DNA of 64,000 nt from Neomoorella stamsii (GCF_002995805.1 NZ_PVXL01000065.1:1-64000), one strand, 5' to 3'. Positions 40,781 to 50,160 are shown, counted from the stretch's first letter. A program made the numbers and translations. The notes: generated by a model from the letters alone, not told the origin.

Positions 40781-40827
40781 GGATATTCCTTCATATTTTG
40801 TATGACTTTTTGTTATACCTATGAAAC
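40781..40827 (-). promoter_or_regulatory. Upstream element shared with the double-cubane gene (copy 1)
   Basis: Minus strand TATAACAAAAAGTCATACAA followed by AATATGAAGGAATATCC. Nearly the same string lies upstream of the gene at 44383-45669 (45712-45755). It is 45-90 bases before the yedE start and probably includes the promoter or an operator. Confidence 0.55.
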
Positions 40828-40927
40828 AAAACAGGACCCCCAAAAATAAAAATGGTTAAGAGACCTTTTAATCAAACTCTAAAAGTTCTCTAAACCGTAT
40901 AGCAAAATCCTGCTGGTAGTTTGGCGA

Positions 40928-41533
40928 TTACTCATACCTCGCCTTGACCCCAGATGCCAGGTAATAATTAGGACCATCGTCAATCTCGATTTCCGTTAGC
41001 CCGGCAGCTACCAGCATACCAATCATTTCGTTGCCCGGCGGGATCTGGTCCCCGGCCACAACGCCCCCCAGGGATCTATGCAAATTATTTATGGTTTCCC
41101 GTGCTGCCGTATGGCAGATAATCACCCGCCCGCCTTGTTTCAACACCCGGGCCATCTCTTTTAAGGCCTTAAGTTTATGGGGAAAATGGGGGAAAGCTGA
41201 GTTGCAGATGACCTCGTCGAAAGTAGCATCCGGATAGGGTATGGAAACAACGTCGGCGCAAATGAACTCCACATTAGCGGGGAACCCTTTACTTTGCGCC
41301 CGTTCCAGCATAGCCTCGGCTATATCCATGGCCACTATCCGGCCAGCAGGGCCTACGGCAGCTAGTAAATAGGGAATTAATATCCCCGTGCCGCAACCCA
41401 CATCTAACACCATGCTGCCGGGAGCAATGTTTAATCCTTTAATAATTGTTTCCAGCTTGGCTTTTTCTTCCGGCGCACACAGGCTGTCCCAAATATCAGC
41501 CTTGCTGTTAAAATACTCGCGGTGGGTAAGCAT
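40928..41533 (-). CDS. Class I SAM-dependent methyltransferase
   Basis: A 201-residue methyltransferase: motif I MVLDVGCGTGILIPYL near residue 42, VAMDIAEAMLERAQ (motif II/III) and DEVICNSAFPHFPHKLKALK (post-motif). It begins at MLTHREYFNSKAD with AGGAGGG upstream. Ubiquinone/arsenite-type methyltransferases look similar, but no substrate-binding Cys set is present. It follows the metal ABC transporter operon by 39 bases, so a role tied to that operon is possible but not shown. Confidence 0.88.
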   Translation of the reverse strand: MLTHREYFNSKADIWDSLCAPEEKAKLETIIKGLNIAPGSMVLDVGCGTGILIPYLLAAVGPAGRIVAMDIAEAMLERAQSKGFPANVEFICADVVSIPYPDATFDEVICNSAFPHFPHKLKALKEMARVLKQGGRVIICHTAARETINNLHRSLGGVVAGDQIPPGNEMIGMLVAAGLTEIEIDDGPNYYLASGVKARYE

Positions 41534-41572
41534 ATAACTCCCTCCTGCGCTCGCATATTGTTTAACCCGCAA

Positions 41573-42397
41573 TCACTCATTTTCTTGCCACTGTTTTACC
41601 TTGCGTTTCGGGGAGAAAATTGTTGCCAGGACAAAAATAACGGCCGAAGTAAGGACTATCGCCGCCCCGCTGGGAACATCCAGGATATAAGAAACACCAA
41701 GCCCGGCCCAGCAGGAAAGGACACCAAAAAGCGCCGCCAGGAAAAACATGTATTTCAAGCTATAGGTGAGCTGGTAAGCAGCGGCTGCCGGATTTAAAAT
41801 CAGATTAAAAATTAACAGGCCGCCAATGCTGCGCAGGGAAGCAGTTACAGTAGCGCCGGTAAGAAAAAGGATACTGTAAAAGATGGCGTCGGCAGGTATG
41901 CCTACCGCCCGGGCCATTTCCCGGTGAAAGATAACCACCTGGATCTCTTTAAAAAACATGACGACCAGCCCGGTAACTATGATCGTCACGACGGCCAGGA
42001 GCCAGAGATCCGCTGTCGTGACCGTCAGGATACTGCCCCACAGGAGTTCTAAGGCCTGGGTTTTGGGACCGGGCAGCAGGCCCATAAAAAGGAAAGCCAG
42101 GCCCATAGTTATGGAAAATATAATGCCGATGGGCGTATCGAGGTTAAATTCGCCCCTGTCGGCCAGGGGTCCGATGGCAGCCGCCCCGGCCAGGCTGAAG
42201 AGTATGGCTCCCAGTAATGGTTCAAAGCCCAGCCAGGTAGCAAAGAGGGCCCCGGCAAAGGCGGCATGGGAAAGGGAAACCCCAATAAATGAAAGGTGCA
42301 TAGTAACGACAAAAACGCCGATCAAGGAGCAGGCTACGCCGGCCAGCAGGCCGGCCAGCAAAGCCTCCTGCATAAACTTGTAGCTTAAAATAGACAT
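41573..42397 (-). CDS. Metal ABC transporter permease (ABC-3 family), second system
   Basis: A 274-residue permease with about eight helices: VTMHLSFIGVSLSHAAFAGA near residue 32 and FHREMARAVGIPADAIFYSI near 172 are ABC-3 signatures. Start at 42397 (MSILSYKFM) with GCAGGAA upstream. With the ATPase (42490-43215) and binding protein (43228-44082) it forms a second metal importer distinct from the znu system, perhaps for manganese, iron or cobalt; the metal is undetermined. Confidence 0.9.
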   Translation of the reverse strand: MSILSYKFMQEALLAGLLAGVACSLIGVFVVTMHLSFIGVSLSHAAFAGALFATWLGFEPLLGAILFSLAGAAAIGPLADRGEFNLDTPIGIIFSITMGLAFLFMGLLPGPKTQALELLWGSILTVTTADLWLLAVVTIIVTGLVVMFFKEIQVVIFHREMARAVGIPADAIFYSILFLTGATVTASLRSIGGLLIFNLILNPAAAAYQLTYSLKYMFFLAALFGVLSCWAGLGVSYILDVPSGAAIVLTSAVIFVLATIFSPKRKVKQWQENE

Positions 42398-42489
42398 TTC
42401 CTGCTTCTTCCTAAAATTAAATTTAAACACACATGCCGACAAACGGCTCTACTAGAGGATGAAAATGGCGGTTGCTATTTTCAAGCAAG

Positions 42490-43215
42490 TTAAAATAGCT
42501 GCTCCAACACCCTGTCCTGGAGTAGCTCTTCCGGGTTTCCTGTTTTCCAGATACGCCCTTTTTTCATGAGCACCAGGCGGTCGCACAGTCCAGTCAACCC
42601 CGCCAGGGAATGGGTAACCATTAAAGTAGTTAACTTGCGTTCCTGGTGAATACGTTGTACCAGCTGTAATATTTGCTGCTGCGCCCGCCGGTCCAGGGAA
42701 GCGGTGGGTTCATCTAGCAAGAGAATTGACGGTTCCTGGGCCAGGGCGCGGGCGATGGCTACCCGCTGTTGTTCGCCGCCAGAAAGATGGCCGATGGGAC
42801 GCCTGGCCAAAGCCGTCATACCTACCAGCTCCAGCATGCGGTCTACTAACTGCCAATCGCCGGGTCCCGGCCAGCGAAGAAAGCCCAACCGTCCGTAGCG
42901 CCCTATCATGACTACTTCCCTTGCTGTTACCGGCATCCGGGGATCGATGGCTGGCAGTTGGGGGACGTAGCCAATTTTACTGCGCAGGGCCGCCGGGCAG
43001 CCACGTGCCAGGTTATGGCCCAGCACCCATACTTCTCCCTGGAGCAAATGTCCCAGGCCATTGACCAGGGTTAGCAGTGTCGTTTTCCCGGCCCCATTGG
43101 GACCAATGATCCCTATTAGTTCCCCTGCTTTAACTTCTAGCGACACGCCACGTAGCGCTACATCTTCACGATAGGATACTACTGCTTTTTTAATTTTAAT
43201 AACTACTGGTACCAT
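42490..43215 (-). CDS. Metal ABC transporter ATP-binding protein, second system
   Basis: A 241-residue ATPase: Walker [13 protein letters not shown]-loop YVPQLPAID, signature [15 protein letters not shown], Walker [12 protein letters not shown], switch MVTHS (Ser where Asp is usual). It belongs to the MntB/ZnuC subfamily and sits between the binding protein and permease genes. Confidence 0.92.
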   Translation of the reverse strand: MVPVVIKIKKAVVSYREDVALRGVSLEVKAGELIGIIGPNGAGKTTLLTLVNGLGHLLQGEVWVLGHNLARGCPAALRSKIGYVPQLPAIDPRMPVTAREVVMIGRYGRLGFLRWPGPGDWQLVDRMLELVGMTALARRPIGHLSGGEQQRVAIARALAQEPSILLLDEPTASLDRRAQQQILQLVQRIHQERKLTTLMVTHSLAGLTGLCDRLVLMKKGRIWKTGNPEELLQDRVLEQLF

Positions 43216-43227
43216 TGCTTTTCTTCC

Positions 43228-44082
43228 CTATTTGGGGAGGGCCGCCAGCAGCAATTCGACGTTTTTTTGTAAAGCCTGGTCCCATTTATCTGTTCCAGGG
43301 AGGCCGCCGGGAAAGTTGGAAATAGTAACCCTGGGTATTCCCAGTTCCTTAGCAATACCGGCGCCGGCATCCGGCCCGCTCTGAAGATTATCAATTATTA
43401 ATTGCACACCTGCCTGCCGGCCCTTATCTACCAGTTCCTTTACTCGCTGCGGTGTAAGTTCTTCCGGACGGCCATAAGTACCTATAACCTGGAAACCGGC
43501 CCAGCGAACAAAGCCCTCTTGCTGGTCGGAGCAGAGTACTTTCAACTTTCCCGTACCCGCTGCCTGCAGGCGGGCCTGCGTTTCTTGTCCCACCCTGGCT
43601 GCCTGGTCAACAGCTTCCTGGGCCTTAGCCTTATAGTAGTCTTTATTAGCCGGGTCCTTCTCTGCGAGTATACTGGCTACTGCCTGTAACGCCTGCTGCC
43701 ATACCGGTGGTGCCATCCAGTTACCCTTTACTGCCACCGGGACTACTTCTAACTGGGGATTATTGGCGGAAGCCACTAATTCTTTGGTAAAAAGTTTGCC
43801 CTGCCAGTCATGCATCAGGAAAACCCGGGCCTGGCTAAGTACGGCTACATCGGAAGGCTTGATGTCGAAGTGTCCGGGGCAGGAGGCCGGCGGGATAATA
43901 TTCTTTACTTCTACCCTGTCCTTACCTACTTCCTGCACAGCAGTCATCAAAAGAGAGGTGCCGGTTACTACTTTGAGCTTATTACTCGTCTGCCGGGAAT
44001 TACAACCAGTAGCAACAAATAGCAAAAGGAATAGCAAAATGATATTGGCCAGGAAACGACCCATGGTTCTTGAGGAAAACAT
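43228..44082 (-). CDS. Metal-binding lipoprotein of ABC transporter, second system
   Basis: A 284-residue ZnuA/TroA-family lipoprotein with lipobox FVATGC. Expected ligands are in PASCPGHFDIKPSDVA (His), FLMHDWQGKLFTKEL and the C-terminal IIDNLQSGPDAGAGIAKELG. The first ligand loop has CPGH, and the family's His-rich loop is absent, differing from the first system's znuA, so metal preference may differ. GGGAGGTCGATATT precedes the ATG. Confidence 0.88.
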   Translation of the reverse strand: MFSSRTMGRFLANIILLFLLLFVATGCNSRQTSNKLKVVTGTSLLMTAVQEVGKDRVEVKNIIPPASCPGHFDIKPSDVAVLSQARVFLMHDWQGKLFTKELVASANNPQLEVVPVAVKGNWMAPPVWQQALQAVASILAEKDPANKDYYKAKAQEAVDQAARVGQETQARLQAAGTGKLKVLCSDQQEGFVRWAGFQVIGTYGRPEELTPQRVKELVDKGRQAGVQLIIDNLQSGPDAGAGIAKELGIPRVTISNFPGGLPGTDKWDQALQKNVELLLAALPK

Positions 44083-44140
44083 AATATCGACCTCCCAAAA
44101 TTTCGGAATGCAGTTCTGGCCCGGAACCTATTCCTGGCAA

Positions 44141-44189
44141 ATAAAAAACCATGGAAGCAGCTCCGCGCCGGCGAAGAACCTCCATGGTT
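44141..44189 (-). terminator. Strong hairpin with T-run upstream of the second metal transporter
   Basis: Minus strand AACCATGGA pairs with TCCATGGTT (nine pairs) around a 23-base GC-rich loop and is followed by TTTTATT. It ends 59 bases before the binding-protein ATG and is either the terminator of the gene upstream or a leader attenuator. A further hairpin CCTCC-AAA-GGAGG with AATTTTT lies at 44250-44270, and GAACAGC...GCTGTTC at 44277-44303; the rest of 44190-44382 holds no gene. Confidence 0.7.
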
Positions 44190-44382
44190 CTCTTTTTACC
44201 CTGGCTACCTGCCAGGTAATTTAGTCGCTAGTTATATTCGTCATTGGTTTAAAAATTCCTCCTTTGGAGGCTTCTGAACAGCAAAAAAATGGCCCGGCTG
44301 TTCGATGGCTGCTAAAGGAACTTCTTCCTGTAGCCTACCGGCCTGGACGGTCAGGTGTTAAATACCCAGGCCGTTGCTGTTA

Positions 44383-45669
44383 TCATGCTGTAATCATTTC
44401 TAGAAAAGCATCAATCCGCGTTTTTAGCTGGGCTGCGTCTTCCTCGCTGTAGTCGCTCTCCAGGCGCAGTATCGGCAGCCCTGCCTCCTGGAGGGCCTTT
44501 TCCACCAGCCGGCCTTCGACGCTAAAGGGCTGGCAGAACTGCAAGGAGAAATAGATCACTCCGTCAGCTTTGGCCTCCCGTGCCAGGCGCAGGATATCTT
44601 CCACCCGTTCTTTGTTGGGTGTGAAGCAGGCGCAGTTGATGGCCGTCAGCCGCCGGGCGAGGTTTTTAACCTGTTCTTCTACCGTCAGGCCGTCTTCCGC
44701 CACCTGGCCGGCAAAATACCGGGTGCCGGTGCAGGTCTCTTCGCCGACGATTACCGCCCCGGCCGTCTCTACCAAGTGGTGTAACTTCCAGTAAGGCAGG
44801 GCCATGGGCGTACCCGTGACCAGGATGCGCGGCGCCCCTTTCCTGGCCACGCCCTCTCCCCTGGCGATGCGTTCTTCCAGTTCGTCGCAAAGGCTGTTTA
44901 CCTGGGCCGTAAAGCGTTCCGGGTCATCAAAGAAAGCAAGCTGGGAGATCAGCAGGGCGTCTTTGCCGCTGATGGGCGCCGGGTCGGCCTGGCGGGCCCG
45001 GTACAGGCGCGCCAATGCCGCCCGGCGGGCGTTGGCCTTTTTAATTCCTGCTGCCAGTTTTTCTGCCGAGATGGCCTGGCCGGACCGCCGCTCGATCTCT
45101 CCCTTGAGGCGGTTAATCTCTCCTTCCCAGAGGGTTAGATCGGCCGCCGTTTTCTTCTGGGGCAACTCCATGACGTAAGTGGGCACGTATTCATTGAGGA
45201 TTTCCCAGGTCTTCTTTTTGCCGTCACAGGTAGTCTCGCCAATGAGGAAGTCGACGGCCTGGAAGTAGGGGCAGATCCGGTCCAATTTAAAGCCCATTAA
45301 GGACTTAATCAGCGGGCACAGATTCCGGGGCAGTACCTGCTCGCCGGTGGGAATGGTAAACTGGGCCCCGCCGCAGAGGCCAATGCTGATGCCCTCCACG
45401 GCGAAGATAAGTTCTTCGGGCACAAAGACGCAAAATGTACCGGCCACCGGCCTACCGGCCTTTTTTTGTTCCAGGATTTCCTTAATCCTGCCGCCATGAG
45501 CTTCAGCTAAAGCATTATCAAAATAGGCCATCCTCGCCGGCCGGTTTTTCTGCTGCAAAAACACCTCGCTGAAGGCTCCCGGCAGGGCCCCCAGAAAAAC
45601 GTCGTGTTTTTCTAAATCCATGTCCAGTGCACGCCACATTTCCCGGTAAGCTTCGCTCAAGGGGATCAA
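44383..45669 (-). CDS. 2-hydroxyacyl-CoA dehydratase/benzoyl-CoA reductase family protein (double-cubane type)
   Basis: A 428-residue protein of the HgdB/FldC/BcrC superfamily in which cysteines hold Fe-S clusters. Cys-bearing motifs: RNLCPLIKSL, RICPYFQAVDFLIGETTCDG, VIVGEETCTGTRYF, INCACFTPNKERV and YFSLQFCQPF. The stand-alone nature (no paired subunit, no ATP-driven activator beside it) and this Cys spacing suit double-cubane cluster proteins, low-potential reductases of small substrates. Substrate unknown. It has an upstream element in common with yedE. Confidence 0.82.
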   Translation of the reverse strand: MIPLSEAYREMWRALDMDLEKHDVFLGALPGAFSEVFLQQKNRPARMAYFDNALAEAHGGRIKEILEQKKAGRPVAGTFCVFVPEELIFAVEGISIGLCGGAQFTIPTGEQVLPRNLCPLIKSLMGFKLDRICPYFQAVDFLIGETTCDGKKKTWEILNEYVPTYVMELPQKKTAADLTLWEGEINRLKGEIERRSGQAISAEKLAAGIKKANARRAALARLYRARQADPAPISGKDALLISQLAFFDDPERFTAQVNSLCDELEERIARGEGVARKGAPRILVTGTPMALPYWKLHHLVETAGAVIVGEETCTGTRYFAGQVAEDGLTVEEQVKNLARRLTAINCACFTPNKERVEDILRLAREAKADGVIYFSLQFCQPFSVEGRLVEKALQEAGLPILRLESDYSEEDAAQLKTRIDAFLEMITA

Positions 45670-45711
45670 CTCCTCATGATAAAATATCTAAACTAGATGT
45701 TCGCGCTGCAC

Positions 45712-45755
45712 CGGATTTTTCCTTTATAATTTGTATTCCTTTTTGTTATGATTTA
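45712..45755 (-). promoter_or_regulatory. Upstream element shared with yedE (copy 2)
   Basis: Minus strand CATAACAAAAAGGAATACAA followed by ATTATAAAGGAAAAATCC, matching the yedE upstream element at about three quarters of 38 positions. Confidence 0.5.
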
Positions 45756-45854
45756 ACTATTGATAAATTAACCGGAGGCCTGGCTGTCCGTCCGTTATCT
45801 TACTCTTCTTAACCATTCCTTCTGCGGGTAAAAATATGCCCATAGTGGCTAAGA

Positions 45855-45890
45855 TAAAAATCCCCTGCCTGTCGAAGGCGGGGGATTTTT
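45855..45890 (-). terminator. Bidirectional terminator after nrdG
   Basis: ATCCCC-TGCC-TGTCGAA-GGCGGGGGAT on the plus strand, flanked by T-rich tails both ways (AAAAATCCCC... / ...GGGGATTTTT). It lies 24 bases past the nrdG stop. Confidence 0.9.
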
Positions 45891-45913
45891 GCTGTGGTAC
45901 TATTTTTTCCCGG

Positions 45914-46576
45914 TTAGTTCCTAATATCTACCTTGTGAATAAAGGAATGCAATTTTTGCGCCATGCTTTGCAAAGTTGCCCCGGGATAAGGCCGGAGTGC
46001 CTGGAAATCTGCATCCAGCAACGTTCCGGCAGGCTGGTACTGCTGTAGTACATAACGCCGTGCTCCCCGCAGCAGCCGGCCTATGGCCAGGAGATCTTGC
46101 TCCAGTAACAGGCCGGGAACTACCGTGGTACGAAACTCGTAAGCGATCCTACTATTTTTAATGAAGGCAATGCTTTCCCTGACAGACTCCAGATCAACCT
46201 TAGTACCGGCTAAAAGGTTATACTTCTCGGGCGGCGCTTTCACGTCCATGGCCACGTAGTCTAGGAGGCCATCAGTCAATAGTCTGGCCAGTATTCCCGG
46301 GTGCGTGCCGTTGGTATCCAGTTTGACTTTAAAACCGCAGGATTTCAGGGAGCGGATAAATTCCTCCAGGCCTGGCGCCAGGCTTGGCTCTCCTCCGGTT
46401 ATACAAACGGCCTGCACCCAGGAGCGGCGCCGACTCAACAGGTTTAAAACCTCCTCAGGGCTGATTTCCGGCAAAGTAAAAGGACGTAGCACCAGGTCGG
46501 CATTGTGGCACCAGGGGCAGCGGAAATTGCACCCGCCATAAAAGACGGTGGTGCAGACCTCGCCGGGGAAGTCCAC
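45914..46576 (-). CDS. nrdG: Anaerobic ribonucleoside-triphosphate reductase activating protein
   Basis: A radical SAM activase with CNFRCPWCHN near residue 16, ITGGEPSLAPGLEEFI near 59 and KLDTNGTHP. It makes the glycyl radical on NrdD, encoded upstream. The GTG at 46576 gives MDFPGEVCTTV, but family members begin about 15 residues earlier (I-GIQ-TSLVDFPG), and that text is present here (PITIRGIQLTSLVDFPG) without an ordinary start codon. It can be joined to an upstream ATG (MQEKSAKSALETILK, 46671) only if a run of nine G at 46618-46626 were eight. The true start is therefore unresolved. Confidence 0.85.
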   Translation of the reverse strand: MDFPGEVCTTVFYGGCNFRCPWCHNADLVLRPFTLPEISPEEVLNLLSRRRSWVQAVCITGGEPSLAPGLEEFIRSLKSCGFKVKLDTNGTHPGILARLLTDGLLDYVAMDVKAPPEKYNLLAGTKVDLESVRESIAFIKNSRIAYEFRTTVVPGLLLEQDLLAIGRLLRGARRYVLQQYQPAGTLLDADFQALRPYPGATLQSMAQKLHSFIHKVDIRN

Positions 46577-46817
46577 CAGGCTCGTTAACTGGATGCCTCT
46601 AATGGTTATGGGTACCGCCCCCCCCCTTTAAAATAGTCTCCAGGGCACTCTTGGCACTCTTCTCCTGCATCTGCAGCGTGAGGAAAACCGGTCTCCCTGC
46701 CAGGCCTGGTGGACCTGCCTCGTTCCCGCCGGGCAACAACAGGCCGTCAATATTCCCTTACGGGGCTACATTGGGCAGCATCTTACCTGGCTTTTCCCGA
46801 ACCACTCGACGGCCGGG

Positions 46818-49800
46818 TTATTCGCCGCCGCCGGTGACAGGACGAAAGCTCCGCCGCTCCCGGAACTCCTCCTGCTTGCCTTTATTCCAGTTCTTCACCG
46901 GCCGGTAATAGCCGACGATCCGGCTCCAGACCTCCGTTTCCCAGCCGCAGGCCGGGCATGTCCACTGCTCGCCGGAAAGATACCCGTGCTCGGGGCAGAT
47001 GCTAAAGGTAGGCGTAATGGTGAAATAGGGCAGGCGGAAATTATGCATCACCGTCTGCAGAAAACGCCGGCAGGTTGCTGTATCAGTCACCCTTTCCCCC
47101 AGGTAGGCGTGAAAGACCGTACCTCCGGTATATTTTAGCTGCAGCTCGTCCTGGTGCTCCAGGGCGGTAAACACGTCGTCGGTGTAGCCGACCGGCAGAT
47201 GGGTGGAATTGGTATAATACGGTTCTTTTGTCCCGGAGGTGATAATATCAGGATAAAGGCGCCTGTCCAGCCGGGCCAGGCGGTAAGAAGTGCCTTCCGC
47301 CGGCGTGGCTTCCAGGTTGAAGAGCTGGCCGGTTTCTACCTGGTAGGTGGCCAGGACAGAACGCATGAAGTCCAGGATTTCTAAAGCCAGGCCCCTTCCC
47401 TCGCGGGTATTAATACCTTTCCCTATAAAATTCAGGAGGGCCTCGTGCATGCCCACAATACCGATGGTATTAAAATGGTTCTCCCAGTACCTGCCGAAAC
47501 GCTCTTTAACCTGCCGCAAATAGAACCGGGAGTAAGGATAAAGCCCCTGCTCCGTAAGTTTTTCTAGTATGTTACGCTTCAAAAGCAGGCTCTCCTTCGC
47601 CAGATCCATCCTTGCCTTGAGGCCGGCGAAGAATTCTTCCTTGTTTTTGGAAAGATAACCTAGACGGGGCAAATTTATGGTCACTACCCCGATAGACCCG
47701 GTAAGGGGGTTGGCCCCAAAGAGACCGCCGCCGCGTTTTTTAAGTTCCCGGTTATCCAGACGCAGGCGACAGCAGTTGTGCGTAATATTGCCCTGCGAGT
47801 GAACAAAATAGTGATTCTTGCTCAATTCTATATCATAAAAAACCTGATCATAATCAAGCTGTTCTAGGGTTGAAACGGCTACTTCTACTACTGCAAAATC
47901 TGCATTACGAAGCCATTCTATCTTTTCGGTGGTAATACCCCATCTATCTATTGTAGAAAATCCTACAGTTTTACAACCGTAACATTGATAAAGAATGGAA
48001 CCGTCTTCAGAGCGTATATATTTCTGTTCAACTAGGAATTCAGGTATATTATTGTGCAGCTTGTCGCGGATTACTCTGTCCCCCCTTGCACCGCGCCCTA
48101 AAACGTGTTGTATTCGAATCACCTGAGAGTTTTGTTTTACTATATAGGTCGTACTAATCCCTACTAATTGCAGAAGTAAATTTAGTTCTTCGGCCAGCCG
48201 TTGGTCATTAATATGAATCTCCTTTCCAACGGTATAGCCATCACCTTCAAAGAATCCTTCAATAAAAGATAAGATTATTTCTGGAGATACAGACCAAATC
48301 CATTCAGGAAGACTGCCATATTTATGAACCTGATACTTTTCTTCTAATGTACGAGCAAAATCGCTGCTGTATATATATCCTCTTAGAGAGTTCTCATAGC
48401 GAGGGTCATGAATAAACTTCATATCATAATTTAAAAGCCGACGAACAACAGTCTTAGTCTTTTCAATTAGGGCTTGTTGTTTTTCATTAAAATTAATCTG
48501 GATCCCTCTATGCCGTTTTTTCCAATTTTCCCGTGAGTCATATAAATAATTACCATCAGCCACAAATAATCCTATAAACCAAGCCAATTCTTTGGAGACA
48601 AATTCTGTCTCTTGATTTAGAACTTTTGAGCCATCACGCATCACTAAAAGAAAATCGCCGGCAGATATATCACAGGCTTTTTTTGTTGTAATACCATCTT
48701 TTGTATAAACGGCAACTAAATGGTTCGGAGAGACTCTCATGGTTTTACCGTCTTTGGTTGTAATATGAACAACAGCTCGATCAGTAACTTTAAGCAGTCT
48801 TTTAATTTTAACCCACTCTAATTTACCTGACCTAGGGTTTAGGGAAAGAGCCTCGACATGGTTATCTACCTCAAACCACTCATGGTCAAGCTGCTGTCCT
48901 TTGTATAGTTCAAAGAGTTCTCCGATAGTTAACTTCCGGATAATCCCATTTTCTTTAACCAAAATATCCTCTTCCGGGAAAAGACACATGCTGCGGACGT
49001 CCTCGGGCTTTAAATCGGAGTTGATAAAGTTGGCGAAGTAGGGGATGCCGTATTTGGCCGTCATGGCCATGATCTTATCTGCCACCGGGGTTTCCCAGGG
49101 AAAATCAGGCGTGATGTTGTACGTGGGTATGGGGAAGGTAAAAATGCGGCCCCTGGCATCCCCCGCCATCATCACCTCGCAAAAGGCCATATTCAGCCAG
49201 TCCATCTCTTGCTGGAAGTCGCCATAGCATTCCTCGCGCCGCTCGCCGCCGATGATGACCGGCTCGCTGGCTAAAACTTGCGGCACGACCACATCCATGG
49301 TCAGGTTGACAAAGGGCGTCTGGAAGCCCACCCTGGTGGGCACATTGAGATTAAAGATAAACTCCTGCAGGGCCTGCTTGACTTCCCGGTAGTCCAGGCC
49401 GTCGTAACGGATAAAGGGAGCGAGGTAAGTATCGAAACTGGAAAAGGCCTGGGCCCCGGCAGCTTCCCCCTGCAAGGTATAAAAGAAATTGGCTATCTGA
49501 CCCAGGGCCGTCCGGAAATGCCTGGGCGGTGCGCTTTCCACCTTTTGACCCACGCCGGCAAAGCCGCTTTCCAGTAAATCGGCCAGGTCCCAGCCACAGC
49601 AATAGGGCGCCAGCAACCCCAGGTCGTGGATATGGATATCGCCCCTTTCATGGGCCTCGCGGATAGCTGGCGGGTAGACCTTTTCCAGCCAGTACCTGGA
49701 ACTGACTGCGGCAATGATATGGTTGTTGAGGCCCTGGAGGGAATAATTCATGTTGCTGTTCTCATTAATCCGCCAGTCCTGGCCGTCCAGGTAGCCCTGG

Positions 49801-50126
49801 ACCATTTCCTGCACGTTGACCAGGAGGTGGCGGAAATCCCGCCATTCCGCATGTTGTTGCCGGTAAAGTATATAGGCCTTGGCCGTCCGGGCATGGCCGT
49901 TCTCAATCAATACTTTTTCTACCAGGTCCTGCACGTCTTCGACGGTAGGCAGCCTATCGACAAATTTTTCCGCTAGAAGGGCCGTCACCTGGTTGGCCAG
50001 CCGACTGGCCAGGCGGCGGTCCTGGCCCCCAACAGCCAGGGCCGCTTTATAAATAGCATTGATAATCCTTTCCTCGTCAAAGTCAACTACCCGGCCGTCG
50101 CGCTTGATGATTTTCCTGGGTATCAT
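46818..50126 (-). CDS. nrdD: Class III anaerobic ribonucleoside-triphosphate reductase with intein
   Basis: A 1102-residue precursor that splices to about 698 residues. Residues 1-90 are an ATP-cone (allosteric) domain; the barrel follows, with the catalytic Cys region around SMC-CRLRLDNRELKKRGGG. The C-terminus has a zinc Cys4 motif (CPEHG, CPACG) and the glycyl-radical loop SRIVGYYRPV. Residues 381-784 are an intein (see separate entry). It reduces NTPs without oxygen, using NrdG. Transcription passes a cobalamin riboswitch and terminator (50161-50475), so synthesis should fall when B12 is plentiful, presumably in favour of a B12-dependent class II enzyme outside the window. Confidence 0.95.
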   Translation of the reverse strand: MIPRKIIKRDGRVVDFDEERIINAIYKAALAVGGQDRRLASRLANQVTALLAEKFVDRLPTVEDVQDLVEKVLIENGHARTAKAYILYRQQHAEWRDFRHLLVNVQEMVQGYLDGQDWRINENSNMNYSLQGLNNHIIAAVSSRYWLEKVYPPAIREAHERGDIHIHDLGLLAPYCCGWDLADLLESGFAGVGQKVESAPPRHFRTALGQIANFFYTLQGEAAGAQAFSSFDTYLAPFIRYDGLDYREVKQALQEFIFNLNVPTRVGFQTPFVNLTMDVVVPQVLASEPVIIGGERREECYGDFQQEMDWLNMAFCEVMMAGDARGRIFTFPIPTYNITPDFPWETPVADKIMAMTAKYGIPYFANFINSDLKPEDVRSMCLFPEEDILVKENGIIRKLTIGELFELYKGQQLDHEWFEVDNHVEALSLNPRSGKLEWVKIKRLLKVTDRAVVHITTKDGKTMRVSPNHLVAVYTKDGITTKKACDISAGDFLLVMRDGSKVLNQETEFVSKELAWFIGLFVADGNYLYDSRENWKKRHRGIQINFNEKQQALIEKTKTVVRRLLNYDMKFIHDPRYENSLRGYIYSSDFARTLEEKYQVHKYGSLPEWIWSVSPEIILSFIEGFFEGDGYTVGKEIHINDQRLAEELNLLLQLVGISTTYIVKQNSQVIRIQHVLGRGARGDRVIRDKLHNNIPEFLVEQKYIRSEDGSILYQCYGCKTVGFSTIDRWGITTEKIEWLRNADFAVVEVAVSTLEQLDYDQVFYDIELSKNHYFVHSQGNITHNCCRLRLDNRELKKRGGGLFGANPLTGSIGVVTINLPRLGYLSKNKEEFFAGLKARMDLAKESLLLKRNILEKLTEQGLYPYSRFYLRQVKERFGRYWENHFNTIGIVGMHEALLNFIGKGINTREGRGLALEILDFMRSVLATYQVETGQLFNLEATPAEGTSYRLARLDRRLYPDIITSGTKEPYYTNSTHLPVGYTDDVFTALEHQDELQLKYTGGTVFHAYLGERVTDTATCRRFLQTVMHNFRLPYFTITPTFSICPEHGYLSGEQWTCPACGWETEVWSRIVGYYRPVKNWNKGKQEEFRERRSFRPVTGGGE
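47775..48986 (-). mobile_element. Intein with LAGLIDADG (DOD) homing endonuclease inside nrdD
   Basis: Residues 381-784 of NrdD (404 residues). The intein starts at the Cys of CLFPEEDILVKENG and ends in GNITHN, followed by Cys785 as the +1 nucleophile; joining leaves DVRSM-CCRLRLDNREL, the uninterrupted family sequence. Block B SPNHLVAVYTKDG, DOD motifs WFIGLFVADGNY and FIEGFFEGDGYT, and block F VFYDIELSKNHYFVHSQ are present. All splicing residues seem intact. The DNA is visibly AT-richer than the flanking exteins, in line with horizontal spread. Confidence 0.96.
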
Positions 50127-50160
50127 GATAAAATTTAAATCTCCTTTCGCCTGCCTTAAT

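Noticed and set aside
46818-47774. Second intein or split nrdD
   Set aside because: The sequence after residue 784 is continuous NrdD to the glycyl-radical loop, with no further insertion.
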